Source of the DNA: Chrysomallon squamiferum
Taxonomy: Eukaryota; Mollusca; Gastropoda; Neomphalida; Peltospiridae
Reading direction: 5' to 3'
Assembly: GCA_012295275.1 (NCBI GenBank)
Contig: CM022672.1
Span: 33,351,716-33,415,715 of the forward strand
DNA: 64,000 nucleotides
Below, piece by piece: positions 32,396 to 44,734 of the stretch. The notes under the pieces were generated by a model. The model did not search any database. It was not told the DNA's origin and saw only the letters and a list, made by a program, of their open reading frames with translations. Numbering within the stretch: the stretch's first letter is position 1; every line of letters starts with the position of its first letter. Made by a program: the position numbers and the translations under genes.

Positions 32396-33304
32396 ATAAA
32401 CGACAACAGATACATTAATAAATAAATGATTCTCTAATGCAACCAAACGTTAGTTAAAAATCAACTAAACTAGTTTTTACATAGAATGTCTTTAATGTAA
32501 TTAGATATCATTTGAAATTATTGCTCACCTGTTATGTTCATAGTTTTGAAACTCCACATTGTTCTGCTAATTACATATTTCAAACTAAAAACAAAATGTA
32601 TGTCCTAATAAAATATTTAAATAAACATTATCTTGTTCGTGTAGACATTCACTGGTTCTTGCGAAACAAATCTTGCATTCAGCCGATATTACTGTATAAC
32701 AATTTGAACGTCTGCTTCTAAAAATGTTTATATTGTTCGTTTGTCAGTCGTAGCTATGGTAGGTCTACTTCGTTCACGTCACTTGAATGCGGTACACAAA
32801 CAGCTATTTTGAGTGGAGTGATATATAGATAAAGCAACGTTTACAACAAATATCACTAATCCTATTTGATTCTTTGAATGAGAAAATAAAATTCAATGGC
32901 TGTTATGTACACGGTTAAGTACTATGACTTGCATATTTACACCACATAATTAGTTAAATAAATTAGACTGTGTTCCATAGTAATTCACAGAAATCCATTC
33001 CATTTAATGCATTCTATACAAATAGCTACTATGATATTCAGAATTTCGCAGCAACAGCGAAAACACACAGAGTGTGAGAATCGTATTACAATTTCTTCCC
33101 AGGGTATCTTTACAAAAGAGTTCATGTATGAGTTCGTGCGCATTCACCAATATCTAAAGACAGTGTTCAAGAATTGTATGCTTCTTTAACTTCTAAATGT
33201 ACTATATTTTAAAATGCTGTCATAAAAAAACATATACATACAAACAAAGACATTGTATATAGATATATATTTAGTATTATTAGTTTTATGATTATTATTA
33301 TTAC

Positions 33305-33340
<36 letters not shown>

Positions 33341-33769
33341 TTTTAATTGTATATGTATTAGACTGTATTGTATTTGTTTATTTCTCATTTCTTAACTACA
33401 AATAAAATACTTTTACCATGTCAGTAAGTCCATTATGACTGATCATTTTATACAGAAATGAACGCAGCTAAATTTAGTCTAATGGTTAAGAACTATTTCC
33501 TCGTAGTATTAATACACAGACACTGTAAAAAAATGTTAATTTTATCTGTAGACTTGCCTACTTATAGACGCAGTTAAAACAAGTTCAAATTAAAATATTG
33601 CATTTGGAACGCCACAAATCAATTAAATGAAAATAGTGTCAGCGTAGTTGTAGCTATCATAGCGGAATAAATTAACTGTGCATTGTGAAAAGAGCTTTTG
33701 TGTGAGTATGTCATGTATGTGTAATAATTATGTATTTAATATGTGTATGTTCAGAAAATAACAAAATAA

Positions 33770-34110
33770 TGTTTGGCCACCATTAGCATTGAGACAGACT
33801 CGGCAATAGGTCCGTACAGACAAAAAAAAAACAGACGGTTTGTGCAGCCTGGGCAAGCATTACCGGTTCGTTCTCGTAAACGTTGCTACTTTTCATTCCA
33901 GACACGTTCAGTCGGCGAGAGTTTCTGAGAAACAGCTTATCAAGAAAGAACATCAATGTTTTGTGTTCTGTACATGTCTGTGTGCAGCTAGGTGGGCTGG
34001 CGTTGTCCTGCTGTAATACAATGTTAAGTCCTTGCACTTGAGTAAAAGGTAGAACGTAAGGACGAATGAACGTCATGTCGGTAATGTATGAAATGTAATG
34101 TATGCAATGT
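33770..34110 (-). mobile_element. Tc1/mariner-like transposase fragment, decayed
   Basis: The minus strand reads RPYVLPFTQVQGLNIVLQQD followed by NASPPSC, matching the region before and around the second catalytic Asp of Tc1-type transposases (pattern 'P...LQQDNA'), then degenerate text ending NVYENEPVMLAQAAQT. The N-terminal DNA-binding part and the last acidic motif are not seen and no terminal repeats were found. It is a dead internal fragment. Confidence 0.75.
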
Positions 34111-34227
34111 AATACTACACCAAACCAAGACGTTGGTTTTCAGAAACACGTGATATGATGCAACCTTCGTATACTACTAAATTATTTACGGGATTACCGC
34201 CGTAAAGTCGAAACGGCCCACTGTATT

Positions 34228-34303
34228 CATACATACATACATACATACATACATACATACATACATACACACACACACATACATACATACATACATACAC
34301 ACA

Positions 34304-34337
<34 letters not shown>

Positions 34338-34357
34338 CATACACACATACATACATA
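34228..34357. repeat. (ATAC)n microsatellite
   Basis: Tetranucleotide ATAC/CATA run with short (AC)n interruptions. It gives false Tyr-Val-Cys-Met frames on the minus strand. Confidence 0.95.
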
Positions 34358-34645
34358 AATGACCCATTAGCACTAATACAGGCTTCGCAACGGCTCCATA
34401 TAAACAACTACGCTCAAAAAGACTTGTGGTATGGAGTATCATGTGGCCCAAAAACAGGCAAAATACAATTGTGAACACTGCATATAACGCACATGCAAGG
34501 AACGAAAAAATATCGAAATCAGTGCTTTCATGAATATGAACTGATTTTTCCCGCCTTTAACAATTAGAAGCACGATAACACAGAGAAACAGCTGACCCGT
34601 AGAGAAACTTTAAACAAATTTCAATGCACGCTAGTTTTAGTTTAG

Positions 34646-34684
<39 letters not shown>

Positions 34685-35390
34685 GTTATCGTGGGTTTTA
34701 TTTTCTTTACTTTTTTCAGCTTTCCTTTTTTCTTTTTATATTAAATATTATTATTTATTTTTATTTAATCGTTATTTTCATTTGTAATGTAACGAGTGTT
34801 TTTATTTTCAAAGTCATTTCTTATTTTTGTTTTTGTTTCCTTCTTTATTTGTTTACTTTATTAACTTTCTTTATAATGATAATAATAATACCTCTTATAC
34901 GTTATTAATTTAAGTACTCGTTGTATAAAATGGGAACCATTCTGCCAATGAAAAAGAAACACTCATATTTATGTTTGCTTTTTCGCGCCTTTCAATGGTT
35001 TAAGCTGGCACACGTGTTTAGCGAAGCGTTTAGACTTTAATAAACATGACAAAAGCATACTTCGCTTAGCTCGATTCCTTCTACTTTTGCTGAACGGTCA
35101 CTGAGTTTTTTACGACTACACAAATTAGCGATTACAATTCCAGCTTCGGCAAGTTTCTTTCTAATGGTTGGCGTATTTCCAGTGAACAAATAAAGCCGCC
35201 TAACACAAATATAATAATGACACTCGTATGAGTCAGCAGTGTAAAGTTTTGTCACAGCAGGCAGGTTCGACTCTGACAAAAGAATGAACTGACTTTCACG
35301 TATGAGCTGCTAAACGTAAAGTTGAAAGTAAATGACATTTTTTCTTATATCATTCTGTATAATGCCTTTACTAGATATATTTTGATCAGT

Positions 35391-35698
35391 AAGTATTTTT
35401 TTTTTTTTTTTTTTTTGAAATTTTTTTTTAGAAATACAGCCACAAAAAAAGTCGCTATGAGTAATGTAAATTTTATTTTATTGCGGCGTATTTTTATACT
35501 GTTATGTCAGAAGGAAGAAGAATGGATACAGTAGTTGCGAACTGGTGTCGCTAGTTCTACTTACAGTGTGAACAGTTACGTCATTTACAGTCGAAGGTTT
35601 ACTACATGAAGTAGTAAATATAAATATAAATAAATAAATAGTAAATAAACAAACAAACAAACAAATAGTTTTTATTATTATTACTACTACTACTACTG

Positions 35699-35729
<31 letters not shown>

Positions 35730-36068
35730 CAGAATCACGACCACTATTACTAAAATTGTAATTCTGTAGACTCAGTGATTTTTGCACTTGAGTGCGACAC
35801 AAGAGGCATTTTCATATCAGCAAAAAAAACAAAACAACAATAAAAACAAAGAGGCTCTGTATAAACGATTTTGACAATGTTCTTCAGAACGTTTTTATTT
35901 ACTGCCATGTGTCAGAAGTGTACAGCATTTTTTTCATACCTCACGAATAAAAAGTTAAAATAAAAGTAACAAACAGAACAATTAGCATTTACAAGAATTC
36001 ATTTGTTTTATATATGTGAGTGTGTGCATGTGTGGGTCTGTATTAAGCTGTTTGTGTGTAATATTGTC

Positions 36069-36132
<64 letters not shown>

Positions 36133-36160
36133 AATTATAAAAATATAACATTGTTAATGA

Positions 36161-36211
<51 letters not shown>

Positions 36212-36401
36212 TTTCTTCTTTCCTTCTAACGCTCACTCACTGTTTCTGTCCTTCCTTGACGAACTCAGAATACACAAGCAAAGGTTGAAAAAGAAAAAGG
36301 AAAACAAATAAAAAGAAGAAAACAACATATGGTTATTTCCTTATCTTTTCTAAGTTCAGTAAGTTCGACGGTCATAAAAACATCGAGTGAGAGAAGCAAA
36401 C
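35391..36401. other. microsatellite-rich region upstream of the complete beta-MSP-like gene
   Basis: T-run at about 35397-35416, (TAC)n at about 35682-35720, (TA)n at about 36075-36130 and (CT)n at about 36164-36206. No TATA box or first non-coding exon could be assigned with confidence to the gene starting at 36402. Confidence 0.5.
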
Positions 36402-37565
36402 ATGTTGGTTTTCGCTGTCCTAACGTTTTCTGCGTTTCTTTACACTTCAGATTCTTTCTGTCTGATGGACAGGTTAAAAATCAACATGACAGGTACGTTA
36501 ATCATTTCTGTAGTCCGACATTCAAACCAAGGTGTCTTTACAACAAACGTATGTTATTAGTAGTATAGCTTATCTTCTTTGTCTTCGTTAATTAATTAAT
36601 ATTTATATATATGTCAGCTTGTAAGGAAACTTATGTCTGGTTTTTTTTTTTTTTTTTTTTTTTAGTAAATATCTAGTTAAAACTAGGGAATTTTATGAAT
36701 GTGACATTAAAAACCTGGCTGACAGGTGGAAAGAGGACACCGAGAAGAATCATGACTGTAACATATATTTCATATTACCTGTTTTCAAAAGGGCAGAAAC
36801 GATAAGGTTGAACATTTACTAAAAGGTGCTGTTTGTATATGTTTACTGATGTCAAAAGAAAGTGAATCTACATTTGTTTATTATTGTTAAATAAAAAAAA
36901 AAGAGAAACCAATGATGATTTTATTTGTTTATTGGCGCTAAAAGGTAATGTTTGTATTTGTTTATTATTCGTAAATGTTATCAGCTCGTTTTATTAACAA
37001 TTTAGGCAATTTATATAAATGTATGTGTGTGTGGGTAGTAAAAGATATATATCTATATGTATGTGTGTGTGTATATATATAATATATCCCTCAGCAACAA
37101 ACACGTACAACACACAGACAGTCAAACACGCACGCACACGCACACACACACACACACACACACAAACAAATGCTATCACTTGTATCTAGGACGCGATAAG
37201 AAAGAAAAAAGATTAAATATGTTCTTAGGGAGCAAAGATTAACATAGTTTCAGTCATATTATCATAATATGAGAGTGTACTTAAATTGGACATTTACTAA
37301 ATTATTGCTGTTGTTGTAGGTGACGGACAGATGAAAACGTACTGCCAGTTTGACGGTGTTGTGATGTCACTGGGAGATTCTGTTAAATTCGAGAATAAAT
37401 GTGTAGAGTGTGAATGTTCATATCATGGACTTTCATGTTGCGGGTATGTATTGTCCTGTATTGGTCAAACAAATAAACTCATTTTAAATTTCTAAAAACA
37501 AATGATGATCAAGATAACGAAGATTATGATGATGACGATGATGATGGTCATGATGATGATTCTTA

Positions 37566-37621
<56 letters not shown>

Positions 37622-37904
37622 TATTATTATTATTATTATTTAGTTTTATTATTATTATTATATCTTATGTATTCACTATCACCTCGAAGATAAACAGGAC
37701 CAGTCCCATCGTAATGACACTCCCTCTATCAGATGGCAACACCTTCTTGAAAAAAACACACAAAAAAACCAGCCTCCATTCGTTATGGTCTTCATATGAA
37801 ACGTGACCCCTAAAACTACTACTACTACTACTATTATCACCATCATCATCATTATTGTTATTATTATAATAATAATAATAATTATTATTATTATTATTAT
37901 TATT

Positions 37905-37937
<33 letters not shown>

Positions 37938-38081
37938 ATTGTCGATGTACACAGATATGGTATCAGTGCGGGAGTAATTCAACCTCCAAACGGATGCATC
38001 GTCAAAGCAGACGGTTGCAAAGCTCTGCTGGTGAAGGCTGACGATACGTCACGTGACTGCTCGACGGGAGAGTTACTATGA
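36402..38081 (+). CDS. beta-microseminoprotein-like secreted protein (locus 1, complete, type I)
   Basis: Three exons: 36402-36492 (ends phase 1, donor G|GTACGT), 37320-37443 (acceptor ttgtag, donor GG|GTATGT, ends phase 2) and 37955-38081 (acceptor acacag, stop TGA). The product is 113 aa, close to the 114 aa of human MSMB/PSP94. The signal peptide MLVFAVLTFSAFLYTSDS is followed by FC, as SC follows cleavage in the human protein. The mature part has ten cysteines in the beta-MSP order: C, C, then CVECEC, CC, then three single C (GC, GC, DC). Known family role: small secreted disulfide-rich proteins of reproductive secretions; in squid a beta-MSP-like protein on egg capsules triggers male aggression. 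A pheromone or reproductive role here is inference. The second intron holds (ATT)n and (GTT)n. This is the only intact full-length copy in the window. Confidence 0.85.
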
Positions 38082-38126
38082 AAGTGAAAGAACTTTTTCG
38101 TATCTGTAAAACGAAAGTAAAACTGA

Positions 38127-38132
38127 AATAAA
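38127..38132 (+). terminator. poly(A) signal of locus 1
   Basis: AATAAA lies 46 bases after the stop codon, in a stretch (gaaataaaatattttgctagctga) conserved after the last exon of loci 3, 4 and 5. Confidence 0.7.
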
Positions 38133-38149
38133 ATATTTTGCTAGCTGAA

Positions 38150-39523
38150 TTTTTTTAACTCATGTAGTCATTTTGTTCAAGCTTATTAATATTCAGTCGG
38201 GGGGTATGTTTGATCATAGAATTTTTTTAATTTCTTTTTATTATGTCAAGCCAGGATGATTTGACCATATCATTTCACGTTGTATATTCTAATCTTTTTT
38301 GTTATAAAAGAAATGATTTCCTAGTTTACAGTTATACTGTTCCTGTATCTGGAATCTGCTGTTGGTGTCTAAAGGTTTGATGTTCCTTATTTAGTGCTGA
38401 TAAATGAAGTTTAAGACACACATACATATACTGAGAAACTGCAGGTGACACCTCCTCACCCTTCTGCATACAGAGATGTAGAGATATATATTTTTTTAAA
38501 TTAATATATTTTTGTGTATTGTAATTTAAATTATACGTGTGTGAATCTCTCCGGTTCGCTACCTTAGCAAACATCTTTCTGATACAGTTTATGGTAACTT
38601 ACGGTATATTTTTCCAAGTTGACTAAGTTAGAAATGTCACATAGGTATAGAAGAATGTTTCTGTTCGTTCTTCTCAGTTTGGACATTTAGAATGTGTATA
38701 ACGTATGAGTTTGTGTCTGTGTTTCAATGATTATATGTGCATATTTACGTATATGTGCTTGTTTGACGTGTATTTTTATGCACAATCCATACACACACCG
38801 ACAGACAAACACATAGACATACACACACACACAGTCATATGAAGTATATATACTTTGCTTATTCTATCACCCATCGGCTTTTCTTGAATGGTTTGTTGTA
38901 TAACGATTTATCATCCCATCACGAGTTCCTGCACGAGTGATGTGTCTCTATAGCAATCTATATGTGTTATATATACACATTTCCATCTGTCCGTGCGATT
39001 TCTGTCTGTTTCTCTATCTGCCTTTCTTTTTCCTTTCTGTCTATCTAGCCGCCTGCATAACTAACTACCTGTCTATAATCTCTATCTTTCTGTATGTGTG
39101 TCTGAGTATCAATCTTTTTTATTGTTCTTTGTTTCGTTCCTTCTTTTAACTTTTTTCTCATTTGTTTCTTTCTGTCTTGTGTAAGTGTATATAAATCGAT
39201 ATTTCAGTCTGCATACTGTGTACATGTATGTACTGTATTTGTTTATGACTCAGGGTTCGTTAAATAAAAATAATAATATAAATACTACGTAAAGAAACGA
39301 AATACTATTTAAAAATAGACATTCAGTAACAGATGTCATTTTATGACTAAATAAATCTAAATAAATTAAAAAATAAATAAATAAATAAACACAAACATAG
39401 AAATAAAAATTAAACAGAAAAATAAAGAGAAGAAAAATAAGCGTCGATTTTACCCCTGTTTATTTATTTACGTATTCATTCAGTTAGATAGTTAATAAAT
39501 TATTAGTATTAACTAAATTTGAG

Positions 39524-39555
<32 letters not shown>

Positions 39556-39576
39556 AAAAAAAAAAACAACAACGAA

Positions 39577-39619
<43 letters not shown>

Positions 39620-41290
39620 GAAATAATGATCTAACAAAGAAGCAAATAAATAAACACAGTATATTTAAATTCAGTTATACATTAGTACCTAGATAACTCG
39701 ATAGCTAATATGAATCATTTTTAACACCGGTAGCAATAAGAGTTGACTTATAAAAATAAAACTGTCGTGTCGCGATGTGTCAGACGACTGACAAATATTA
39801 TACAACAATGCGTACACCATTTCTCGTATAGGTGACAAACCATTCTGCTGAGGAAAGAGTTCAAGTGTCAGTTGCAAGGGGCGATCTGCCATTTCTAAGA
39901 TAATAGGCCATTTCATGAAAACGTTCGTATCTGCTGTCAGAAAAACTGATGATGTTTATAGAGGCATTATTTCTTTTGATTAAAATACAGAGTTTGATAG
40001 GTTTTCTTCAACTACATCGTTATGTTAAACATTTTATTAACATAGGTGGTGATAACCCACCAGGCTCCAGGGTAACGGATCCTGTGGGTCATGATCTCAA
40101 ACAGTAAAACTACCTAGAAACAATATACATCAAACTTACTACTAAATTGTATGAGAAGACACCTCTCACTTTCTTCCGTATTTTCTTTTTTATACGACAT
40201 ACACCACTCTAGTCTATCATCAAGTAAAGTAATACCAGTAATTAAGAATCTAACAGTTATCTGTTCGTTTGAAATGCAGTGGCATCCAATCAGCCACCTG
40301 ACCATGGGACACCATAGTAGTCTCCTACAGAAAATGGCTTATTGGTCACCAACTCCACATTCATTATGTTCGCCCAGTGTACCAGCGAACCATATGGCTG
40401 ATCGAAGAAAACTGCATTAAGAAGTGAACAGAAATTTCTAACAAAAACCCAACCCTTTACAGCATCTATGAAATATGTGTTATCACCTCAATCGATCCCA
40501 GTTTCTCCTATCATACCAGATCCCGCTGCAAAATGCTCATGAAAGCAAGTCTAAAGTTTCAAGTTATCTCCGTGACCTCCGTGATCATCAAACGGAACCG
40601 CTGTCTTCTCCAACCGCCCGCTTCCCGCTTCTCCCTCCATACCCAGAACCAGAGCCTGGACTCAAACCTGATTGAGTTTCTGAGGACGTTGGTGAATCCC
40701 GAGGAACCAAAGAGAAAAGAGAAACCATTAGGCGGGTCAAATTTCAAAGGTGCTTTAGTTCCTCAAACAAAACTGATCGCTATTTAATGTAACTTCAAAA
40801 TTTAAAAACTCGGTTTTGTGTATATTCGTGTAAAAGAACTAATTATTAGCAGATGTTGACAGTCAGAAACAGATTATTTACATATTATTACTATCAATAC
40901 ATGTTTAACATCTGTCGTTACTTCATCTTTTCTTTATTTCGTATACAGAGGCTAGATTATCTCAAGAATATACAAATAAAAATTAATACTTTAATAATAT
41001 AAACATAGTTAGTTAAAAGAACTGTGTCTAATGAAATACAGTTTCATAGATAACCGGGTTTTACGTTAAACAAAGACAAGGTCGTCTATCTTCCTCACCA
41101 CTCTACTCTGTTTCATGTTTCACGCAAAGAGAATTGGCTCTGTCTTTCCCAGGTGCAGAGACAATTTATTATCAATTAGCAACGCAATGTTCATTCTAGT
41201 CCATTTTAAAGTTATTGCTGAATTTCTGTTGTGTTTCTCTCTAGCAATAGCAGTGCAGTCGTCGGTATAGAATTATAATTTACCCTAGAC
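38150..41290 (+). repeat. downstream arm of the beta-MSP duplication (plus orientation)
   Basis: The sequence following locus 1 is found inverted from about 49440 down to 44880, and directly at 57900-60780. It contains module R copy 2 (39240-41290), A- and (AAAT)-rich stretches at about 39360-39630, and at its end a minus-strand LINE reverse-transcriptase scrap (about 41150-41290). No gene was recognised. The small ORFs at 40475-40787 belong to module R. Confidence 0.8.
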
Positions 41291-41384
41291 TTCTAATGGG
41301 ATATCGTTGTGTGTGAGTATATATATATGTATGTGTATATTATATGTATGTAGGTATTTATGTATGTATGCATCAATATATGTA

Positions 41385-41429
<45 letters not shown>

Positions 41430-41689
41430 TTGATACACACAGACAAACACAAACACACATAAATTCATACACATATGTACATTTATATACATAAATACAT
41501 ACGTACATCCATAAATATGTATGTGTGTGTGAATATATACATATACATCAACATATACGCATACGCACTCGTTCTACGTGGATAATGATAATAATAACAG
41601 AGCACATGGTATTAGAAGAAGTAGAAAAAGAAGAAGAAGAAGAAATGGAAGAAGCATAAGAAGAAAACGAATAAGAAAAAAAGAGAAAG

Positions 41690-41721
<32 letters not shown>

Positions 41722-41745
41722 AGAAGAGCAAGAAACAGTAATAAC
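41291..41745. repeat. (TATG)n/(TA)n and A/G-rich low-complexity stretch
   Basis: Interleaved TATG, TA and ACAC runs (41310-41560), then AAG-rich sequence ending in an A-run (41590-41720). The same sequence, reverse-complemented, follows the type II middle exon at 52771-53090 and 63841-64000. Locus 4 has a last exon after this stretch, but here the sequence passes into the LINE/module R junction instead. Confidence 0.8.
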
Positions 41746-42198
41746 CCGCAACATGAGAGGCCAAAACCAGTGCATGTGCACTTTGTACACTTCTCCTCTA
41801 CTTTATACGTGTCGCCAACGTCTGATTGTCTACCATCTTCATCTTTACAGTGTTTACCCACAGAACCTGTACATAAAATAATATAAATATGCACTGTTTA
41901 TTCCGCCATTATTAAAATTAACATGATCATACTGACGAAAATTATGTTGTTGATGATGACGTTTTATAGAGGTAGTAGGAGTGGTAGTAGTAATAATGAT
42001 AATGATCATGATAATTATGATGTTGGTGATGAAGATAGTAGTAGCAGTAGTAGTAGTAATAGTAAGTAGATGAAAATAGTAGTAGCAGTAGTAGTATTAA
42101 TAGTAAGTAGATGAACATTGCAGTAGCTGTAGTAGTAGCAGTCATGTAAAAAAGGAGACATAGTAGTACCAGCAGTAGTAGTAACTTGGGTGATAATA

Positions 42199-42229
<31 letters not shown>

Positions 42230-42565
42230 ACATCGGCAGCAACAACAATAACAATTATTATTATAACATTAATCTATGTTTAGAAGTATTGGAAGTAGCA
42301 ATTTACTAGTAGTGGATAATAGTAGCCGTAGTGGTAGTAGTAGTAGTAGTTATCGACGCAGTGGTGATCGTTGCAGTGGTATAAGTAGTAGTAGTCGTAA
42401 TAATAATGGAACAGCATCAGCAACTTATTGAACCTATTTTCCAAAGACTGCAGTAATATAAATTATTATGTTCTACTTACCGAATGGTTTAGGGCTGTAA
42501 AGTAAACAGCTTGAATCCGTACTTGTAAGAGAATTTAAAACACATAGCAGAATGAAAAGCAACAT
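41746..42565 (-). CDS. beta-MSP-like protein, type II, exons 1-2 (locus 2, last exon not found)
   Basis: Minus-strand exon 1 is 42481-42565: MLLFILLCVLNSLTSTDS signal, then SCLLYSPKPF, donor G|GTAAGTAG, phase 1. Exon 2 is 41746-41866: acceptor gtacag, then SVGKHCKDEDGRQSDVGDTY and KVEEKCTKCTCTGFGLSCC, ending phase 2 before GTTATT. The cysteine pattern (C, C, CTKCTC, CC) and exon phases equal those of the type I genes, but the sequence differs strongly between the cysteines. No last exon (pattern YGI...GC...GC...DC) lies downstream on this strand before locus 1, so the gene is truncated by the rearrangement near 41290 or uses an unseen exon. The donor after exon 2 is weaker than in type I. Confidence 0.7.
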
Positions 42566-42639
42566 TTCTTCAGATCTTAGTCTGACCTTTCTATTCCTGA
42601 ACTGCTGTTGCGGATTTTGTGAAGCATTTATTGTAGATA

Positions 42640-43123
42640 ATTGTTTGGTTTTTTTTTTTTTTTTTTTAGTAATACGAAGCAAACAAAAATAGCACATTTC
42701 TTTGTGAAATGCTTAATTAAAAGAAAACAAACACCGCTGACTGAATAACAAAAACAATCAACAGAGGATTATTATTATTCTTATTTCTCTTTTTTTTTTT
42801 TTTTTTTTTCGTTCTTGCTTTGTGCTAGGATATCTTGTAATGCATTAATTACTGTATATTTCTAATTTAGTGTCCGTTTCTGGATTTCTCTATGTCCGTG
42901 TGAATATGTTAATTTAGAATGTGTATAACGTATGGGTTTGTGTTATATTTCAATTCTTATATGTGCATCTTTTCGTTTATGTGCTTGTTTGATGTGTGTT
43001 TTTATGCACAATCCATACACATACCGACACACAAACACAAACACACAATCACACACACACACAAACACACAGACACACACTCACACAGTCATCTCAAGTG
43101 TACATACACACACCGACAGAGAA

Positions 43124-43154
<31 letters not shown>

Positions 43155-43545
43155 GTCTGATGGGTCAGTAGACTACAAAATTGGCTTGGTTAAATCAAGC
43201 AGTGGTTAATAAACCAATATGCTCGATTATATTTAATCACTTAATTTCATATCCTAATACAGAAAATGTATTGGATCATATGAAGAGGAAGTATCTTGGC
43301 TATAAATTGTTTTTGTTAATATTTGAATTAATATTTAATCTGCAGAAAAAGAAATGATTTCTTTTCTATATCTCTGAACCTATAAAAAGTTAGAACACTG
43401 ATGACTCTAACAAATATTTTCTAAGACTAAAGACTATCGTAAACTCACCATATAATAATACCACATTACCACGTGCTTCAGGAGAATCTGGTTTAAGTTT
43501 GTAAAAAAAAAATTTCATGTTATATTATGTGTATATTATGAGAAT
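42640..43545. other. non-coding upstream region of locus 2
   Basis: T-runs (about 42650-42667, 42790-42809) and (AC)-rich microsatellites at about 43012-43155. The same stretch is found reverse-complemented upstream of exon 1 in loci 4 (51500-52040) and 6 (62400-63010), so any shared promoter must lie here. None was identified with confidence. Confidence 0.6.
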
Positions 43546-43548
43546 AGG

Positions 43549-43646
<98 letters not shown>

Positions 43647-43670
43647 TAACAATAATAATAATAATAATAC

Positions 43671-43716
<46 letters not shown>

Positions 43717-43722
43717 CATAAA
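43546..43722. repeat. (AAT)n followed by (ATT)n, self-complementary
   Basis: About 120 bases of (ATA)n followed after a few bases by about 45 bases of (TTA)n, so the two parts can pair. The reverse-complement copy is at about 61895-62046. Confidence 0.93.
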
Positions 43723-43789
43723 CATATTCATATTAAGTAAATTTAAGAAAAAAAGAAAAAAAGAAAGGAAAAGAAAAGAATTTATTAAA

Positions 43790-44734
43790 TGAAACAGTTG
43801 TCAAAACTTACCTCGTATAGACAGTTTAAAATACAGTTGGATGGTGCGACCGAGTACGGGATTATCGTAAAATAGTTTTTCATGTTTCTAATCATCTCGT
43901 ATTTACTTTTTTATCGTCTGCTTCGTTCACCTACTTTATAAACTAGAGTTACCTCCCTTCCTTTACAAACGAAGACCTTATTCTTACAGTATGTTTTATT
44001 TTTAGTTGAGTTCGATATCATATATATATATATAACTTTTTATATAATTTTTTGTTTTTTATTTTTTAAACGTTATGATTTTTTGTTTATATAAATCATT
44101 GACTTATTTACTTATTGTAGTCGTCTGCTTCCTTGAACTACTTATTATCTAGAGTTACTTCCCTTCTGTCAATAACAAAATATTTTATTTTTTCATCGAT
44201 GTTCGATATCTAATAAAAATAAATATGTTATTGCAAATTGAATAACGATGATTATGAGTAAATAACTAGGTCGTAACTAACATGGCTAATCGATTAGAAA
44301 ACATTTAAGCTAATTTAAGTTTTTACTTTTAATATGTTATTGCTTGAATAACGATGATTAAAATAACTAACGTATTCGATTAAAAACATTTAGTTAAAAT
44401 ATTTAATTTAGAAAAAATATATTATGCTTACTTTTATTTTTCTTTGTATTCTTCGTTTTAATACTTTAATTATTTATCTTCAGTGTAAATTATATCGATA
44501 ATAATGTGTGCTAAGTAATAAATAAATATAGACAAAAAAAAATGTTTATTTATTTTATTAAAATGTATTTTGATTCTTAACATCGTCTATTTTCAATCGT
44601 TCTTTTTTGACTGAGACCATTTTGGAAAAATTAACGATAGGAGAAAAAGCAAGAACAAAACAAAGGAAATTATGTAGGTGTGTAACAGTTTTCTGATATG
44701 GTTGAACATGGCGTTTTGATCCAGATAATGAAAG
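43790..44734. repeat. non-coding duplicated unit (inverted partner 60900-61810)
   Basis: About 900 AT-rich bases with landmarks 'cggtcgcaccatccaactg' partner text, a 'gttcgatatc' motif and (TA)n, found reverse-complemented at 60900-61810 with few changes. The 62-codon ORFs at 44558-44746 and 60907-61095 are the same sequence. They have no recognisable domain and I do not support them as genes. Confidence 0.75.

Larger units (their letters stand above)
32400..35390. repeat. segmental duplication copy B (partner 25600-28140)
   Basis: See copy A for shared landmarks. Copy B additionally contains the Tc1-like fragment (33770-34110) and an (ATAC)n array, so those are later insertions or were lost from copy A. 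An 80-codon minus frame at 35037-35279 is only partly open in copy A (stops and indels) and is not supported as a gene. Confidence 0.6.

Noticed and set aside
35037-35279. 80-codon minus-strand ORF with a tRNA B-box-like GGTTCGACTCT nearby
   Set aside because: The paralogous region at 27.6-27.9 kb has stops and indels in that frame. The A-box match is weak and no cloverleaf could be drawn, so neither a gene nor a tRNA/SINE is supported.
43517-43792. Poly-Ile and poly-Asn ORFs over (AAT)n arrays here and at 5068, 26636, 48673, 54482 and 61895
   Set aside because: Microsatellite translation artefacts.
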